Both the position numbers and the translations under genes were made by a program. Of a DNA stretch of 64,000 nucleotides, positions 1 through 9,245 are shown piece by piece. Where the stretch lies: NCBI GenBank assembly GCA_016178785.1, contig JACOSO010000086.1, forward strand, positions 62,001 through 126,000. The letters run 5' to 3'. Source of the DNA: Bacteroidota bacterium (GTDB lineage Bacteria; Bacteroidota; Bacteroidia; Cytophagales; Cyclobacteriaceae). The notes under the pieces are model-generated. The model saw only the letters and a program-made list of their open reading frames with translations, did not search any database and was not told where the DNA came from. Numbering within the stretch: the first letter of the stretch is position 1; the number at the start of each line of letters is the position of its first letter.

Positions 1-1
1 A

Positions 2-568
2 AACGAGAAAGGAGAAACAAAGACTTTTCCTGCCGTTGAAATGGTGTTTCATCCGGAGGCCAATTTGGTGGAGTATCTTTTTTCTCCTGCAAGCATTTCA
101 AAACCCGTTGCTGAAGAAGCAGAATTCATTGCAAAAAAAATAATTTCTGATTTGAAAATGGTTGGCCTTTTGACAGTGGAGATGTTTGTAACCAAAGACC
201 AGAAGGTTTTAGTGAACGAAATTGCACCTCGACCTCACAACAGTGGTCATCAAACCATTGAAGCAAATATCACTTCGCAATATCAGCAGCACCTTCGTGC
301 TATTTTAAATTTGCCCTTAGGCGATACATCAATCATTCGACCAAGCGCCATGGTCAATATTTTGGGTGAGGAAGGTTTTTCAGGCTTGGCCAGGTACAAC
401 GGATTGGAAGAAGTATTAAACCAGTCTGGAGTGTACATTCATTTATATGGAAAGAAATTGACAAAGCCTTTTCGAAAAATGGGTCACGTTACGGTGGTTG
501 ATAATGACATTGAGCTTTTGAAAAAGAAAGCCAATTTTGTAAAACAAACCTTGAAAGTAACAACATGA
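2..568 (+). CDS. purK: 5-(carboxyamino)imidazole ribonucleotide synthase, C-terminal part
   Basis: PurK makes N5-carboxyaminoimidazole ribonucleotide from AIR, bicarbonate and ATP in purine synthesis. Only the C-terminal half is in the window: the reading frame is open back to base 2 with no start, so the gene begins upstream. The motif NEIAPRPHNSGHQTIEA, typical of the PurK ATP-grasp domain, lies in the middle of the fragment, and the tail (HLYGKK, KMGHVTV) fits the PurK C-terminal domain. The stop overlaps the purE start in ATGA, so the two are translationally coupled. The family and operon context make this assignment secure. Confidence 0.95.
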   Translation, partial: NEKGETKTFPAVEMVFHPEANLVEYLFSPASISKPVAEEAEFIAKKIISDLKMVGLLTVEMFVTKDQKVLVNEIAPRPHNSGHQTIEANITSQYQQHLRAILNLPLGDTSIIRPSAMVNILGEEGFSGLARYNGLEEVLNQSGVYIHLYGKKLTKPFRKMGHVTVVDNDIELLKKKANFVKQTLKVTT

Positions 569-1080
569 GCAATCCGGTAATAGGCATAATCATGGGCAGT
601 CAGTCTGATTTGAAAGTGATGAAAGAGGCCGCTGAGTTCTTGGATGAGATAAAGATTCCGTTTGAACTCACAGTTGTTTCAGCCCACCGCACACCTAAGC
701 GAATGATGGATTACGCATCTTCCGCAAGAGGCCGAGGACTCAAAGTAATTATTGCAGGTGCGGGGGGAGCAGCGCACTTGCCTGGTATGGTTGCATCACT
801 CACCTCATTGCCTGTGATTGGGGTTCCAATCAAATCATCAAATTCAATCGATGGATGGGACTCGGTCTTGTCTATTTTACAAATGCCTTCAGGGGTACCG
901 GTGGCTACAGTTGCGCTCAATGGTGCAAAAAATGCCGGAATTTTGGCTGCGCAGATAATCGGTGTAACGGACAAATCGATTGCAAAAAAATTAGATCATT
1001 ATAAAGCCTCCCTTCAAAGGAAAGTGGAGGAATCTTTCAAAGAAATCGAGGATAAGGGTTGGCGAAAGGCGAGCACATAG
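565..1080 (+). CDS. purE: N5-CAIR mutase PurE (class I)
   Basis: PurE moves the carboxylate of N5-CAIR to C4 to give CAIR, the step after PurK. The 171 residues match the normal length. Visible class I motifs are GSQSDLKVM near the N-terminus, VVSAHRTP, and the GAGGAAHLPGM loop with its catalytic histidine, followed by PVIGVP and SILQMPSGVPVATV. The start overlaps the purK stop by 4 bp. The presence of PurK upstream agrees with the class I (bacterial) reaction rather than direct AIR carboxylation. Confidence 0.97.
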   Translation: MSNPVIGIIMGSQSDLKVMKEAAEFLDEIKIPFELTVVSAHRTPKRMMDYASSARGRGLKVIIAGAGGAAHLPGMVASLTSLPVIGVPIKSSNSIDGWDSVLSILQMPSGVPVATVALNGAKNAGILAAQIIGVTDKSIAKKLDHYKASLQRKVEESFKEIEDKGWRKAST

Positions 1081-1150
1081 GCCCCGTTATCTACAGAATA
1101 TGTCTTTATAATTCTGAAAAAAAACGTAACTTCTCGGTCATTTTGGATCC

Positions 1151-2422
1151 ATGAAGCTCTCTGAAAAAGGTTGGTTGATGAAGTACCTCGAGTTTCGAAA
1201 GGAACTGCTGAAGGATTTGACGTCAGAAATAAAAAACGGAGCTCATCCTGACCAATCACTTTATCGGGTAATTCAACCTACGGGACTGATGTACGGACAA
1301 TCGATCGGGGTTGATCATAACGGCAATGATTCACAACCCTGGGCCATCAAGGATCGGATGAAAATTTTACTCGCAGAAAGCCTGATTAGCAGTTCGCTCC
1401 TCTTTCATGATAAACCAATCAAAAATGAAGATGAACTTTCGAGTGTTATCATGAAAACGCTTGAAAACATCGGCAACTTTTACAATCACGTTTTTCCGGA
1501 GCTCTCCACGCCTACTAAGACTTTATTCGGACGAAAAAAAACACCCATTGAACTTGCCGAAAAAATACTGGACAAGCGGATTGATTATTCTGAAGAATTA
1601 AGTCAAAACTTTTGGGTTCAATTTTTTCATAACAGTTTGTTGTTCCTCGACATTTTCATTTTTGGTCAGTGGATCCACACCAACGCAGACCGAATCGTGG
1701 CCGACTTTTTTAAATATGAGCGTGAAGAGTTGCGGTTTTCAGTTGTGAAAGTGATGGCTGCTGCCGCTCATGCTAACACCACTATTGAACCGGAGGAACG
1801 CAAACTCTTAGAATATTTTTTGCAGAGCACTGATCTTACCAATGAGCGGAAAAAGGAAGCAGTCAAAATTTTTGAAGATGGAATTGATATTGAAGAGATA
1901 AACCTGCCCACGAACAATTCATGGATCTTAAAGAAGTATTTTTTGGAGATCGCTATTCTCACTATTTGGTCTGACAAAAAAGTGGAGGGCGATGAGCTTG
2001 ATTTTTTGAAGAGACTTTGCGCTTATATGGGCTTTGGAGAAGACGACCTCGAGAACAGCCTTATGGCTATCGAAGGTTTTGTCCTCGAGCATTGGAATGA
2101 ACTTGATTACCTTCAGAACAAACAAGATTTTCAACAGGTGAGCGAACAGTTCATCAAAAGACTTTCGAAGATCACCGATAACAATAAAAACAGATTACTG
2201 AAAGAAGTTCAAGCGAGCGATGAACTTATGCAGCTTCTGAAGAAATCAAAATCGGGAGATTTAACTGACGAAGAAAAAGTGCAAATGCACAAACATTTGA
2301 TTGTAGTTCTTAAGACAATTCCCACCTTTACAATCATTTCGTTGCCACAGCGCTTTCTTACATTGCCAATGCTTCTCAAAATTTTGCCTGCTAATTTTTT
2401 TGCTGAAGTCAACAGCCGGTAA
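1151..2422 (+). CDS. TerB-like / LETM1-like protein
   Basis: A 423-residue protein without signal peptide. The first 170 residues are not recognised. Residues of about 190-330 are helical and resemble a TerB-like domain (KVMAAAAHANTTIEPEERK, then a second acidic helix pair around KKVEGDELDFLKRLC). The last 70 residues resemble the LETM1 C-terminal region: a TIPTFTIISLPQRFLTLPML run followed by LKILPANFF, the pattern seen in bacterial proteins annotated as LETM1-related. The ATG at 1151 is used; an in-frame ATG at 1178 is possible. It is 2 bp tail to tail with a TerC-family gene, and TerB-like and TerC proteins are known to be functionally linked in tellurite and metal-stress systems. Its exact role is unknown. 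Confidence 0.7.
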   Translation: MKLSEKGWLMKYLEFRKELLKDLTSEIKNGAHPDQSLYRVIQPTGLMYGQSIGVDHNGNDSQPWAIKDRMKILLAESLISSSLLFHDKPIKNEDELSSVIMKTLENIGNFYNHVFPELSTPTKTLFGRKKTPIELAEKILDKRIDYSEELSQNFWVQFFHNSLLFLDIFIFGQWIHTNADRIVADFFKYEREELRFSVVKVMAAAAHANTTIEPEERKLLEYFLQSTDLTNERKKEAVKIFEDGIDIEEINLPTNNSWILKKYFLEIAILTIWSDKKVEGDELDFLKRLCAYMGFGEDDLENSLMAIEGFVLEHWNELDYLQNKQDFQQVSEQFIKRLSKITDNNKNRLLKEVQASDELMQLLKKSKSGDLTDEEKVQMHKHLIVVLKTIPTFTIISLPQRFLTLPMLLKILPANFFAEVNSR

Positions 2423-2424
2423 AC

Positions 2425-3411
2425 TTATTCGGTTTCCTGAGCGCTTTCTTCATTTTTTTGCGGAACCACAACAGATAAAATAATCGAGAAAGTAAGCGTA
2501 ACAATGATTACTGTGAATGAAAGCGTAGGACTGATCTCGTACTGAAATATTTCCAGCAACATCTTTGATCCAATAAAAAACAGAATGATCGACAATCCTT
2601 TTTGCAAAAGGTAAAACTTGTCGATGATGCCGGCCAGTAAAAAGAACATGGCGCGAAGCCCCATCACAGCAAAAATATTGGATGTATAAATCAGAAATTC
2701 ATTTTGGGTAATCGCAAAAGCAGCAGGAATTGAATCAACAGCAAAAATCAAATCTGTAGTTTCAACCAAGGCAACCACTAAAAACAAGGGAGTGAACATC
2801 CACTTGCCGTTGACGACCCCCATGAACTTTCCCCCCATTTCGTCTTGCGTCATGGGCAAATACTTTCGGCATAAGCGAAGGATCGGATTTTTTTCCGGAT
2901 CGATCTTTTCATCGCTGTCTTCAAAATAAATTTTGATACCTGAGTAGATTAGGAAGACACCGAAAATATAAAGTATCCAATGGAACTGAGCGATAAGCAG
3001 CGCCCCAACAAATATAAAAATCCCCCTGAAAACCACTGCCCCCAAAATACCCCAGAACAAAATGGTGTGGTAGTATTCTTCTTTTACGGTAAAATATTTT
3101 AAGATCAGAAGGATCACAAAAATATTGTCTACCGACAAGGCATATTCAGTAAGATAAGCAGAGAAGAACTCTATGGAAGAAGTAAAGCCCCCTTCATCGA
3201 AGTAATAAACAAGGTAGCCAAAGATCGAACTTATAAAAACCCAAAAGATGGATTGATAAAGAGCCGAGCGTGTAGAGATCTTGTGAGCCTTTCTGTTGAA
3301 AACGCCTAAGTCGATAACCAAAAAAATGGCGATCACGGACGCAAACACCCCAAACAAGATCGTTTCGATCTGACTGTTGTTTCGAAAAAGAGAGAAAAGC
3401 AATACGCCCAT
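2425..3411 (-). CDS. TerC family integral membrane protein
   Basis: TerC/Alx family membrane protein with about nine hydrophobic segments. The two family hallmarks are present: YALSVDNIFVILLI in the first half and ALVETTDLIFAVDSIPAAFA in the second, the acidic residues of which lie in the membrane. Family members are linked to tellurite resistance and to manganese or other metal export; the substrate here cannot be read from sequence. I prefer the ATG at 3411; the open frame also extends to a GTG at 3429. The gene ends 2 bp from the convergent TerB/LETM1-like gene with no terminator between them. Confidence 0.9.
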   Translation of the reverse strand: MGVLLFSLFRNNSQIETILFGVFASVIAIFLVIDLGVFNRKAHKISTRSALYQSIFWVFISSIFGYLVYYFDEGGFTSSIEFFSAYLTEYALSVDNIFVILLILKYFTVKEEYYHTILFWGILGAVVFRGIFIFVGALLIAQFHWILYIFGVFLIYSGIKIYFEDSDEKIDPEKNPILRLCRKYLPMTQDEMGGKFMGVVNGKWMFTPLFLVVALVETTDLIFAVDSIPAAFAITQNEFLIYTSNIFAVMGLRAMFFLLAGIIDKFYLLQKGLSIILFFIGSKMLLEIFQYEISPTLSFTVIIVTLTFSIILSVVVPQKNEESAQETE

Positions 3412-3549
3412 GAAGCAGATTAAAGACACAAATAAACGCTAAAGCTACAAATATTATTTATTCGTAAAACTGTACTTTTGTTTATACATAGATACATAAT
3501 TTACGAAGAAAAGAAACCAAAAAAATCTGGGGATTACCTGCGAAAAGAA

Positions 3550-4029
3550 CTAATCTTTCATAGAAAGTACCACCGCCTTTTTGTGAAGTCTAATACCGAG
3601 TGCCTTATAAAACTCCAGTGATCCATCCGGTCGCTCTTTCATTACCGGTTTAGTGTAAAGAAGCGAGTCGTTTCCCATTTTTTGCAGGTTGTCGCCTAGA
3701 TCAACTGACCCTGTTCCTGAAGTGTACGCTTCAATAATCTTTCGCTCAACGGCACGCAGTTCTGAAGTGCTTGGCTGCATGAAAAGAATTTGAACAGCAT
3801 AAACTTTTTCTAGCGAATCGATAAACTTTCGCTCATTACTTTTATTATCCTCAATGATTTTAGTGATTTTGCGAGCGTAAACAAAGGCCGCCTCGGTAAG
3901 TTCAGCATCTGAGACTTTTTTTAATGATTTAGATTCCATGTTTTCGCGCATTTTTTTTCGCTGCTCGCTTGAAAGCGAACCTCCGCACGAGAAAAGAACC
4001 AAAGTTAAAACGACAAAAATAAATTTCAT
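3550..4029 (-). CDS. Putative lipoprotein, unknown function
   Basis: A roughly 159-residue protein that starts with a lipoprotein signal, MKFIFVVLTLVLFSCGG, with the lipobox cysteine in LFSC. The ATG at 4029 is chosen because it puts this signal at the N-terminus; the frame is open further upstream but would bury it. The mature part is helical and charged, and ends with a conserved-looking region (TKPVMKERPDGSLEFYKALGIRLHKKAVVLSM) that loosely recalls the end of DUF3365-type proteins but without a haem CXXCH. It is the last gene of the MoxR/DUF58 operon, 29 bp after the preceding coding region. Function not assignable. Confidence 0.7.
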   Translation of the reverse strand: MKFIFVVLTLVLFSCGGSLSSEQRKKMRENMESKSLKKVSDAELTEAAFVYARKITKIIEDNKSNERKFIDSLEKVYAVQILFMQPSTSELRAVERKIIEAYTSGTGSVDLGDNLQKMGNDSLLYTKPVMKERPDGSLEFYKALGIRLHKKAVVLSMKD

Positions 4030-4058
4030 GCAGTAAAAATAACTCTTTGGCAGTAGAA

Positions 4059-5801
4059 TTAAATCTTGGGCGCAAGCCATAAAAATCCTGACGCAAGAAT
4101 GAAGGTAAGGTAAAAAATCAAAGGTGAGATCTTTTCATTTTCAAACTGAGGAACTGAGCTTTGGGTTTGAAGCGCACTTTGTGCCAGTAAAGTGTTCTTC
4201 ACTTGACTGGCGATACGAAGGGACTTCCACTCGCTGGGTTCAGAAACAAAATAATTCAGTGTTGTAGAATCGTTGGCGGTGAATCGATGCCAACCCGATT
4301 TTCCCGCCCAACTTTTTGTTTTCCAATAATCATCCAGTAATACATCTTCACTTGCAGGCACTTTTATATCGTCAGAACGAATGGCGGGTTTTTCTCCCGA
4401 TGAAAGTACAGACAGTTTGAGTGACTCATTTGGGTAGTAAGGAAAGGGGTTGATCAACTTTAATTCAAATTTTTTATTCCTTTTTCGAGAAGACTTTTCA
4501 ATCAGAGGAGTCCAGATGAAGGCATAATCATTGCTGTTTCCTTCTAATTCAAGCCGATAAGTTTCTTGTAAAAACTGAAAGGCAATTTTGCCTGCACCGT
4601 AAAACCGGTAGCCCGCTAAAACCCTGTCTTTGCTTTTAATCACAGACTCTACAGAGGGTTGCTCAATCACTTTGACCGGCAATACAGAAAATGTACGCTG
4701 AATACCGGGCATACTAAGATGAACTGTATCATTTGAAATGTTTTTCCCCTTTATGAAATAAAAATCGGGTTTGATTGGAACGGAGTTTTGAAGTACAACC
4801 AACCCCAAACCATCGAAAACAGATTTCTTTAAGATAGATTTTTCGTTTTCTGTTAACTCATCAGTTGTTTTTGAATCGATTAAAAGCAAATCGAATGAAT
4901 CCAATAATTCGTGGGTGAATTGGTTTAATCTCGTTTTGGGGAAATTGATAAACTCCTCATTAAAATTGTTTTTTGATGTCTGAGTGCGAATAGCTATGGC
5001 GTGACCCTTGCCCGTAAGAAAATTTTTAAGGAAACGCATTTCGACTGAAGGGAACTTTTGAATGAATAAGATTTTTAGTGCATGCTCCTCAACAACTTCT
5101 ATCGGTAATCTTTCTGATGATTTGTTTCCAAGATGGTCTTCGTACATTAAATTGTATATGAATAGGCCCGATTGCTCGGGGCGAAATGAAAGAGTAAAAG
5201 GAGTACTCCCTTTGTTTAACCTAACAGAATCTTCTACACCCGAGGGGCCAACTAATTTGAGTTTGGTGGATCCGGATGAATTAAATGAACCTGAAATTGA
5301 ATTTTTTCGCTTGGGAAAAACTTTAGGCACTGTCAGTTCAACTATCCCAAAAGGTAAGCGACACGGAACAAATTGAAAGTTTCTTGCGCCCATCAAATCG
5401 AAAATGTAGTCAGCAACACCTTCACCAAAAATGTATTTGATACTCTTATCAGATAAACTTTGAATGGAGCCAAGGACTTCTGAATGAGGATATGATTCGG
5501 TATCAGCTAATCTAAATATTTTTAACTGTGGCTCGAGCCTTAACAAACTGTCCACTTTTGTTTTCTCGAACCCGAGAGTGAGAAGAATAGCTTCTGATTT
5601 TTTCTCTGCTTTAAATGATGGCCGGAGCAACAAAGCAAGAAGGGAAATCAAAATAAGAATTAGGGCAATGACTCTGGGAATGAAGAGCGTCTGTTTTCTT
5701 TTTAACTCCAACCATGCAAAAAAAGCAAAAGCCGAAGCGGAAACAGCAAAAATTACCCACCAGGAGAACAATGGATCAAAACTCATTCTAAAATCACTCA
5801 T
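4059..5801 (-). CDS. Membrane-anchored protein of the MoxR/BatA operon
   Basis: A 580-residue protein with two N-terminal hydrophobic segments (residues about 12-30 and 40-62) and one C-terminal segment (about 560-578). This is the topology seen for BatA-like proteins, but no von Willebrand A metal site is visible. The middle carries a predicted extracytoplasmic beta-rich region and a stretch (HALKILFIQKFPSVEMRFL, then SFDLLLIDSK) that resembles the class I glutamine-amidotransferase-like fold found in large membrane-anchored relatives. It overlaps the DUF4175 gene by 8 bp, so coupling is expected. The function is unknown; position suggests a role in the same envelope chaperone or stress complex. 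Confidence 0.7.
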   Translation of the reverse strand: MSDFRMSFDPLFSWWVIFAVSASAFAFFAWLELKRKQTLFIPRVIALILILISLLALLLRPSFKAEKKSEAILLTLGFEKTKVDSLLRLEPQLKIFRLADTESYPHSEVLGSIQSLSDKSIKYIFGEGVADYIFDLMGARNFQFVPCRLPFGIVELTVPKVFPKRKNSISGSFNSSGSTKLKLVGPSGVEDSVRLNKGSTPFTLSFRPEQSGLFIYNLMYEDHLGNKSSERLPIEVVEEHALKILFIQKFPSVEMRFLKNFLTGKGHAIAIRTQTSKNNFNEEFINFPKTRLNQFTHELLDSFDLLLIDSKTTDELTENEKSILKKSVFDGLGLVVLQNSVPIKPDFYFIKGKNISNDTVHLSMPGIQRTFSVLPVKVIEQPSVESVIKSKDRVLAGYRFYGAGKIAFQFLQETYRLELEGNSNDYAFIWTPLIEKSSRKRNKKFELKLINPFPYYPNESLKLSVLSSGEKPAIRSDDIKVPASEDVLLDDYWKTKSWAGKSGWHRFTANDSTTLNYFVSEPSEWKSLRIASQVKNTLLAQSALQTQSSVPQFENEKISPLIFYLTFILASGFLWLAPKI

Positions 5802-8034
5802 GTTTTACTTGATCGAGGCTTTGTAAAAACTTTTGATTTAGCGAGTGATTCGCGAATTGATGGCGAACAGGTGAAGAAGTTTGCTGAGGCAAGACTTTTA
5901 ACAAAATAGCTTGAAGTCCTCGCAAAGAATTTAGATCTATTTTCTTCTGATTTTCTGACAATGATTTTAATAACGACAGTCCCTTCAAATAAACCACAGG
6001 CTGTTCAATTGCCAATGAAGATAACTCCTGTCCGGCCTTAGAAAATGTTTTTTGACTTTGAGAAGAAACCGATGAAGCATTTTCGACAATCATTTTCTCA
6101 AGGACGATCAATGCCTCACGGATAGCCGGAAATTCTTTTTCTAAGTCAAGCTTTCGAAGATTGGTATTCGTCTTTATTTCTGACAAATCTGCAGTCAACC
6201 GCTTATCTTCTTTAAGTGGAGGCGGATCAAAACCTGAGCGGTGAACAAAAATTCTTGAATCACTGCTGATCTCCTTCAATAAATTCAATGCCTTGTATTG
6301 ATAGGGCAAGGATTTTTCGGGTTGGTACAACCGCAAGTAAAGTTCTGCTTCCCACATCTGCGTGATTGCAGCTTTCAGTTTTGATTTTAATGATTGAATA
6401 AAAAAAGTTGCCTCTTCGGTATTGTCATGTTGGTGCACAAATGCTTTTAACGGATCTTCTTTTTCTTCATCACTTTTGGATTCTGTGGCATGGTCATGTT
6501 TCAGGTTTTTTTGTTCAACCAAGTTGTGTTCGTTCTTTGTATCGTGTTGGTGGCCGTATTGTTTCGTTACATCGCGTTCCTCCTCACTTTGTGGACTCTC
6601 CGCCAACCCAATTCCGGCTTCGTCTTCCTCGCCTAAAAATTGACCGTAACGAAGGCGCAGAACTTTTTGATCATAGCCCAGTTCGTTGCTGGTTGAATTG
6701 AATTGAAATTGAGAAATAGTCTTTTTCCCCCTCAAAAGTTTTTCAGTATCAATGATAATCTGTCGTTGGCTTCTAAAATATTCCGGCATCAAGTCGACAC
6801 CAAGCCCGGAATCCATTGAAGAGATTTCTCTTGCTGTATCTTGTAAGGCAATGAAAAAAGTCTCGGTGCGACTTCGATTTGGTACTGGAACTTTATTGTC
6901 GAATACTTCGACATAAAAATAGAGTTCATCTCCTGGCTCAAGGCCAAATTTTTTGAGATCGAGATCACGCCTTGCTTCCAATCGGTTGCCTGAAATTTTT
7001 TGAGGAGAACTAAATCTTAACTTTTCCTCTCTGAATTTTACACCTTCCCCACTTCCCTTGCTAACGGTAGCGATAATTTGGGCATCGCTCAATCCATAAT
7101 CGTCACTCAAATCAGATTTTAATTCTACAGTAAGCTTGTCGGTGAATTTTAACCTGGTGAATTGATCCAGATTTTTGATTGAAATTTTAGGACTTTGATC
7201 CTTAACCATCTCGATTTTATAAAAATCAGATCGATAGGTTTTGTTTTTATCTGCCCACTGCAATTGATAGAAGCCTGATTCGGTAATTACTTTTTGCAGT
7301 TGGTAGTTCGACTTTTTTTCGAACAAGAAATTTGCGGAGTCTTTTCCCGAAAATAAAATTTTAACGTCAGAAGGCTGTTCTGAAAATTGCGCAAGCCACT
7401 GTACTAGGCTGCCTTCAGGCAAAACCAAATTAAAATCAACTGACTCAAATGATTTAAGGTTCGTGTATCGAGGCGGTGAGACAGTAATTGAAAGAGAGCG
7501 TATAAAAACAGAACCAGAACTTTTATCCGGCCTTATCTCTTTCGGGAATTGCATTAAGCTTTTTGTGCCGGGAAAATTGAGCGAAGATAAAGCCATGGAA
7601 AGCACCACGCAGGCTGTAAAAACACCTAAGGATCGAAATACTCGATGTGGCAATTTTATTTCCGGAAAAATTGTATCAAAGCGCTCAAGCGTTTTCTTTT
7701 TCTGAAGTTGTTGTAATGACGACAACTCATTTTCGTCAATCAATAACAAATCGGCACTTTCATTCATCTGTGGGAAATGCTGATTTAGATAGCTGGTAAA
7801 GAAATTATTGTTCAGTCGATGGAGCCCATAATAAAAAATCATCGAAGTGATTGCTCCAATGGCAAACAGGGCTGACAAGAAAATTCTTAGCAAGAAATCG
7901 GTTGAAAGAAAACCAAGGATAGCGAAAGCAAGTAAAGCAAGGGCCGAAGAAATGAGGGCGATTTCTATCCATCGCAAGAATAGGTAGCGGTATTTCAACT
8001 TATCTAGATGATATCGTGCTTGCTCCCCGCTCAT
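5794..8034 (-). CDS. DUF4175 family membrane protein
   Basis: A 746-residue protein with two N-terminal transmembrane segments (about 20-43 and 48-70) and a third near residue 130-150, followed by a large presumably extracytoplasmic part and a coiled-coil-rich C-terminal half. Length, topology and position next to BatA-like, DUF58 and MoxR genes fit DUF4175 proteins of Bacteroidota. Residues of about 490-535 form a histidine-rich acidic loop with three similar words (YGHQHD, KHDHAT, VHQHD), which could bind metal. The gene overlaps its upstream neighbour by 4 bp and its downstream neighbour by 8 bp, so the whole block is one transcript. Confidence 0.8.
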   Translation of the reverse strand: MSGEQARYHLDKLKYRYLFLRWIEIALISSALALLAFAILGFLSTDFLLRIFLSALFAIGAITSMIFYYGLHRLNNNFFTSYLNQHFPQMNESADLLLIDENELSSLQQLQKKKTLERFDTIFPEIKLPHRVFRSLGVFTACVVLSMALSSLNFPGTKSLMQFPKEIRPDKSSGSVFIRSLSITVSPPRYTNLKSFESVDFNLVLPEGSLVQWLAQFSEQPSDVKILFSGKDSANFLFEKKSNYQLQKVITESGFYQLQWADKNKTYRSDFYKIEMVKDQSPKISIKNLDQFTRLKFTDKLTVELKSDLSDDYGLSDAQIIATVSKGSGEGVKFREEKLRFSSPQKISGNRLEARRDLDLKKFGLEPGDELYFYVEVFDNKVPVPNRSRTETFFIALQDTAREISSMDSGLGVDLMPEYFRSQRQIIIDTEKLLRGKKTISQFQFNSTSNELGYDQKVLRLRYGQFLGEEDEAGIGLAESPQSEEERDVTKQYGHQHDTKNEHNLVEQKNLKHDHATESKSDEEKEDPLKAFVHQHDNTEEATFFIQSLKSKLKAAITQMWEAELYLRLYQPEKSLPYQYKALNLLKEISSDSRIFVHRSGFDPPPLKEDKRLTADLSEIKTNTNLRKLDLEKEFPAIREALIVLEKMIVENASSVSSQSQKTFSKAGQELSSLAIEQPVVYLKGLSLLKSLSENQKKIDLNSLRGLQAILLKVLPQQTSSPVRHQFANHSLNQKFLQSLDQVKHE

Positions 8035-9245
8035 TGATTTCGTTTATAGGCAATGACGCGTTCAACAAACAGGATGATAAGAAGTAAAATGACAAGGAAG
8101 TGATCTGCAGGTGAAGGCAAAATTGCCGCTTCCGTTTTTTTTGAATCAGCTTGTGCCCAAACCATCGAGTCGGGCATCATTCGTCTGTCTTTAGTGTTAG
8201 CAATCTCGCGCAATTGCATCGAAGGAATAATAAGTTCAGCAAATTGGAGCGTTAGATTTCCCTCAAGAGCAACTTCTTCGTTGAGGTGTTTTGTCAACTC
8301 CCATTCATTTGATTTGAAATGAATCAACAGATTATTAGATTTTCTTAGGTGCAATGAAATCAAGCGTAAAGAATTGTTTTCGTGAGGTTTTTTATCACTT
8401 AGCCAAATGCACCAGTCCACTTTAGATGTTGAAAAGGTGAAAGAATTTGTTTCGATGATTTTCAGCTTTATAGGAAAAGCGTTCTCCATCCCTTTTAAAG
8501 CCGCAATGATTATTCCTCGATCGTAACCGTACGAATCATCGCTTACAATCAACACCCGAATTGAATCGGGAGAAGAGACAGAAATTGTATGAGTGAGCGT
8601 CTTAGTTTTTTCTGTCTCAAAATAGCTCTCATCCCCATTTGAATGACCCATTCGAAGAAAGATACTATCACTGTCCAATTGAATTGCTTGCAATGGATAA
8701 TCCTCTTGAGACAAAGACACACTTATCCATTTTAAGTTTGGCATCAGAGGAATCCTCATCCCTTTAAAATTCTCTAAGCGATTTGAAGCAAAGACTACTG
8801 CGTGAGAAAGATTCATTGACTCGAGTTGCTCTGCGAGTTTCCAATAATTGATTTCAGAAACAGTGTCATCACTAAGTGTCATTGGAAAGCCTTCTGCCAA
8901 TTGATGTTGTTCATAACCCTCTTTTCTCAAACTGTCCAGAATAATTTTAATCGATGGCAGATTTTCCAAACTTTTTTCAACTACTACCCACTTTTCATTT
9001 CGGAGACTTGTGCATTGCAATCCGCTTAACAGTAAAGCGAAGATGATAATCATAACGCAGCGCAAAGCGAGAAGCAGAAGTTCATTTAACTTAATACCCT
9101 TGAATTGCTGCGTGCTTGTTTCTTGAATATGCCTGATACTGCCGATGCGAATGACCTTTCCTTCCTTCCGACTGAGCAAATGAACTGCGATCGGAACAGA
9201 TAATCCCAGAAGCGACCAAAGAAATATTGGATTGGTCAACATCAT
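8031..9245 (-). CDS. BatA-domain aerotolerance-type membrane protein
   Basis: The N-terminus (LTNPIFLWSLLGLSVPIAVHLLSR, then KGIKLNELLLLALRCVMIII) is the characteristic BatA N-terminal domain with two transmembrane segments. A third segment lies at the very C-terminus (about residues 378-398). The 404-residue protein lacks a recognisable VWA MIDAS, so it is BatA-like rather than a full BatA. It overlaps DUF58 upstream (9242-9245) and DUF4175 downstream (8031-8034) by 4 bp each. BatA-type proteins act with MoxR ATPases and DUF58 proteins in envelope maintenance and stress tolerance; the precise client is not known. Confidence 0.85.
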   Translation of the reverse strand: MMLTNPIFLWSLLGLSVPIAVHLLSRKEGKVIRIGSIRHIQETSTQQFKGIKLNELLLLALRCVMIIIFALLLSGLQCTSLRNEKWVVVEKSLENLPSIKIILDSLRKEGYEQHQLAEGFPMTLSDDTVSEINYWKLAEQLESMNLSHAVVFASNRLENFKGMRIPLMPNLKWISVSLSQEDYPLQAIQLDSDSIFLRMGHSNGDESYFETEKTKTLTHTISVSSPDSIRVLIVSDDSYGYDRGIIIAALKGMENAFPIKLKIIETNSFTFSTSKVDWCIWLSDKKPHENNSLRLISLHLRKSNNLLIHFKSNEWELTKHLNEEVALEGNLTLQFAELIIPSMQLREIANTKDRRMMPDSMVWAQADSKKTEAAILPSPADHFLVILLLIILFVERVIAYKRNQ

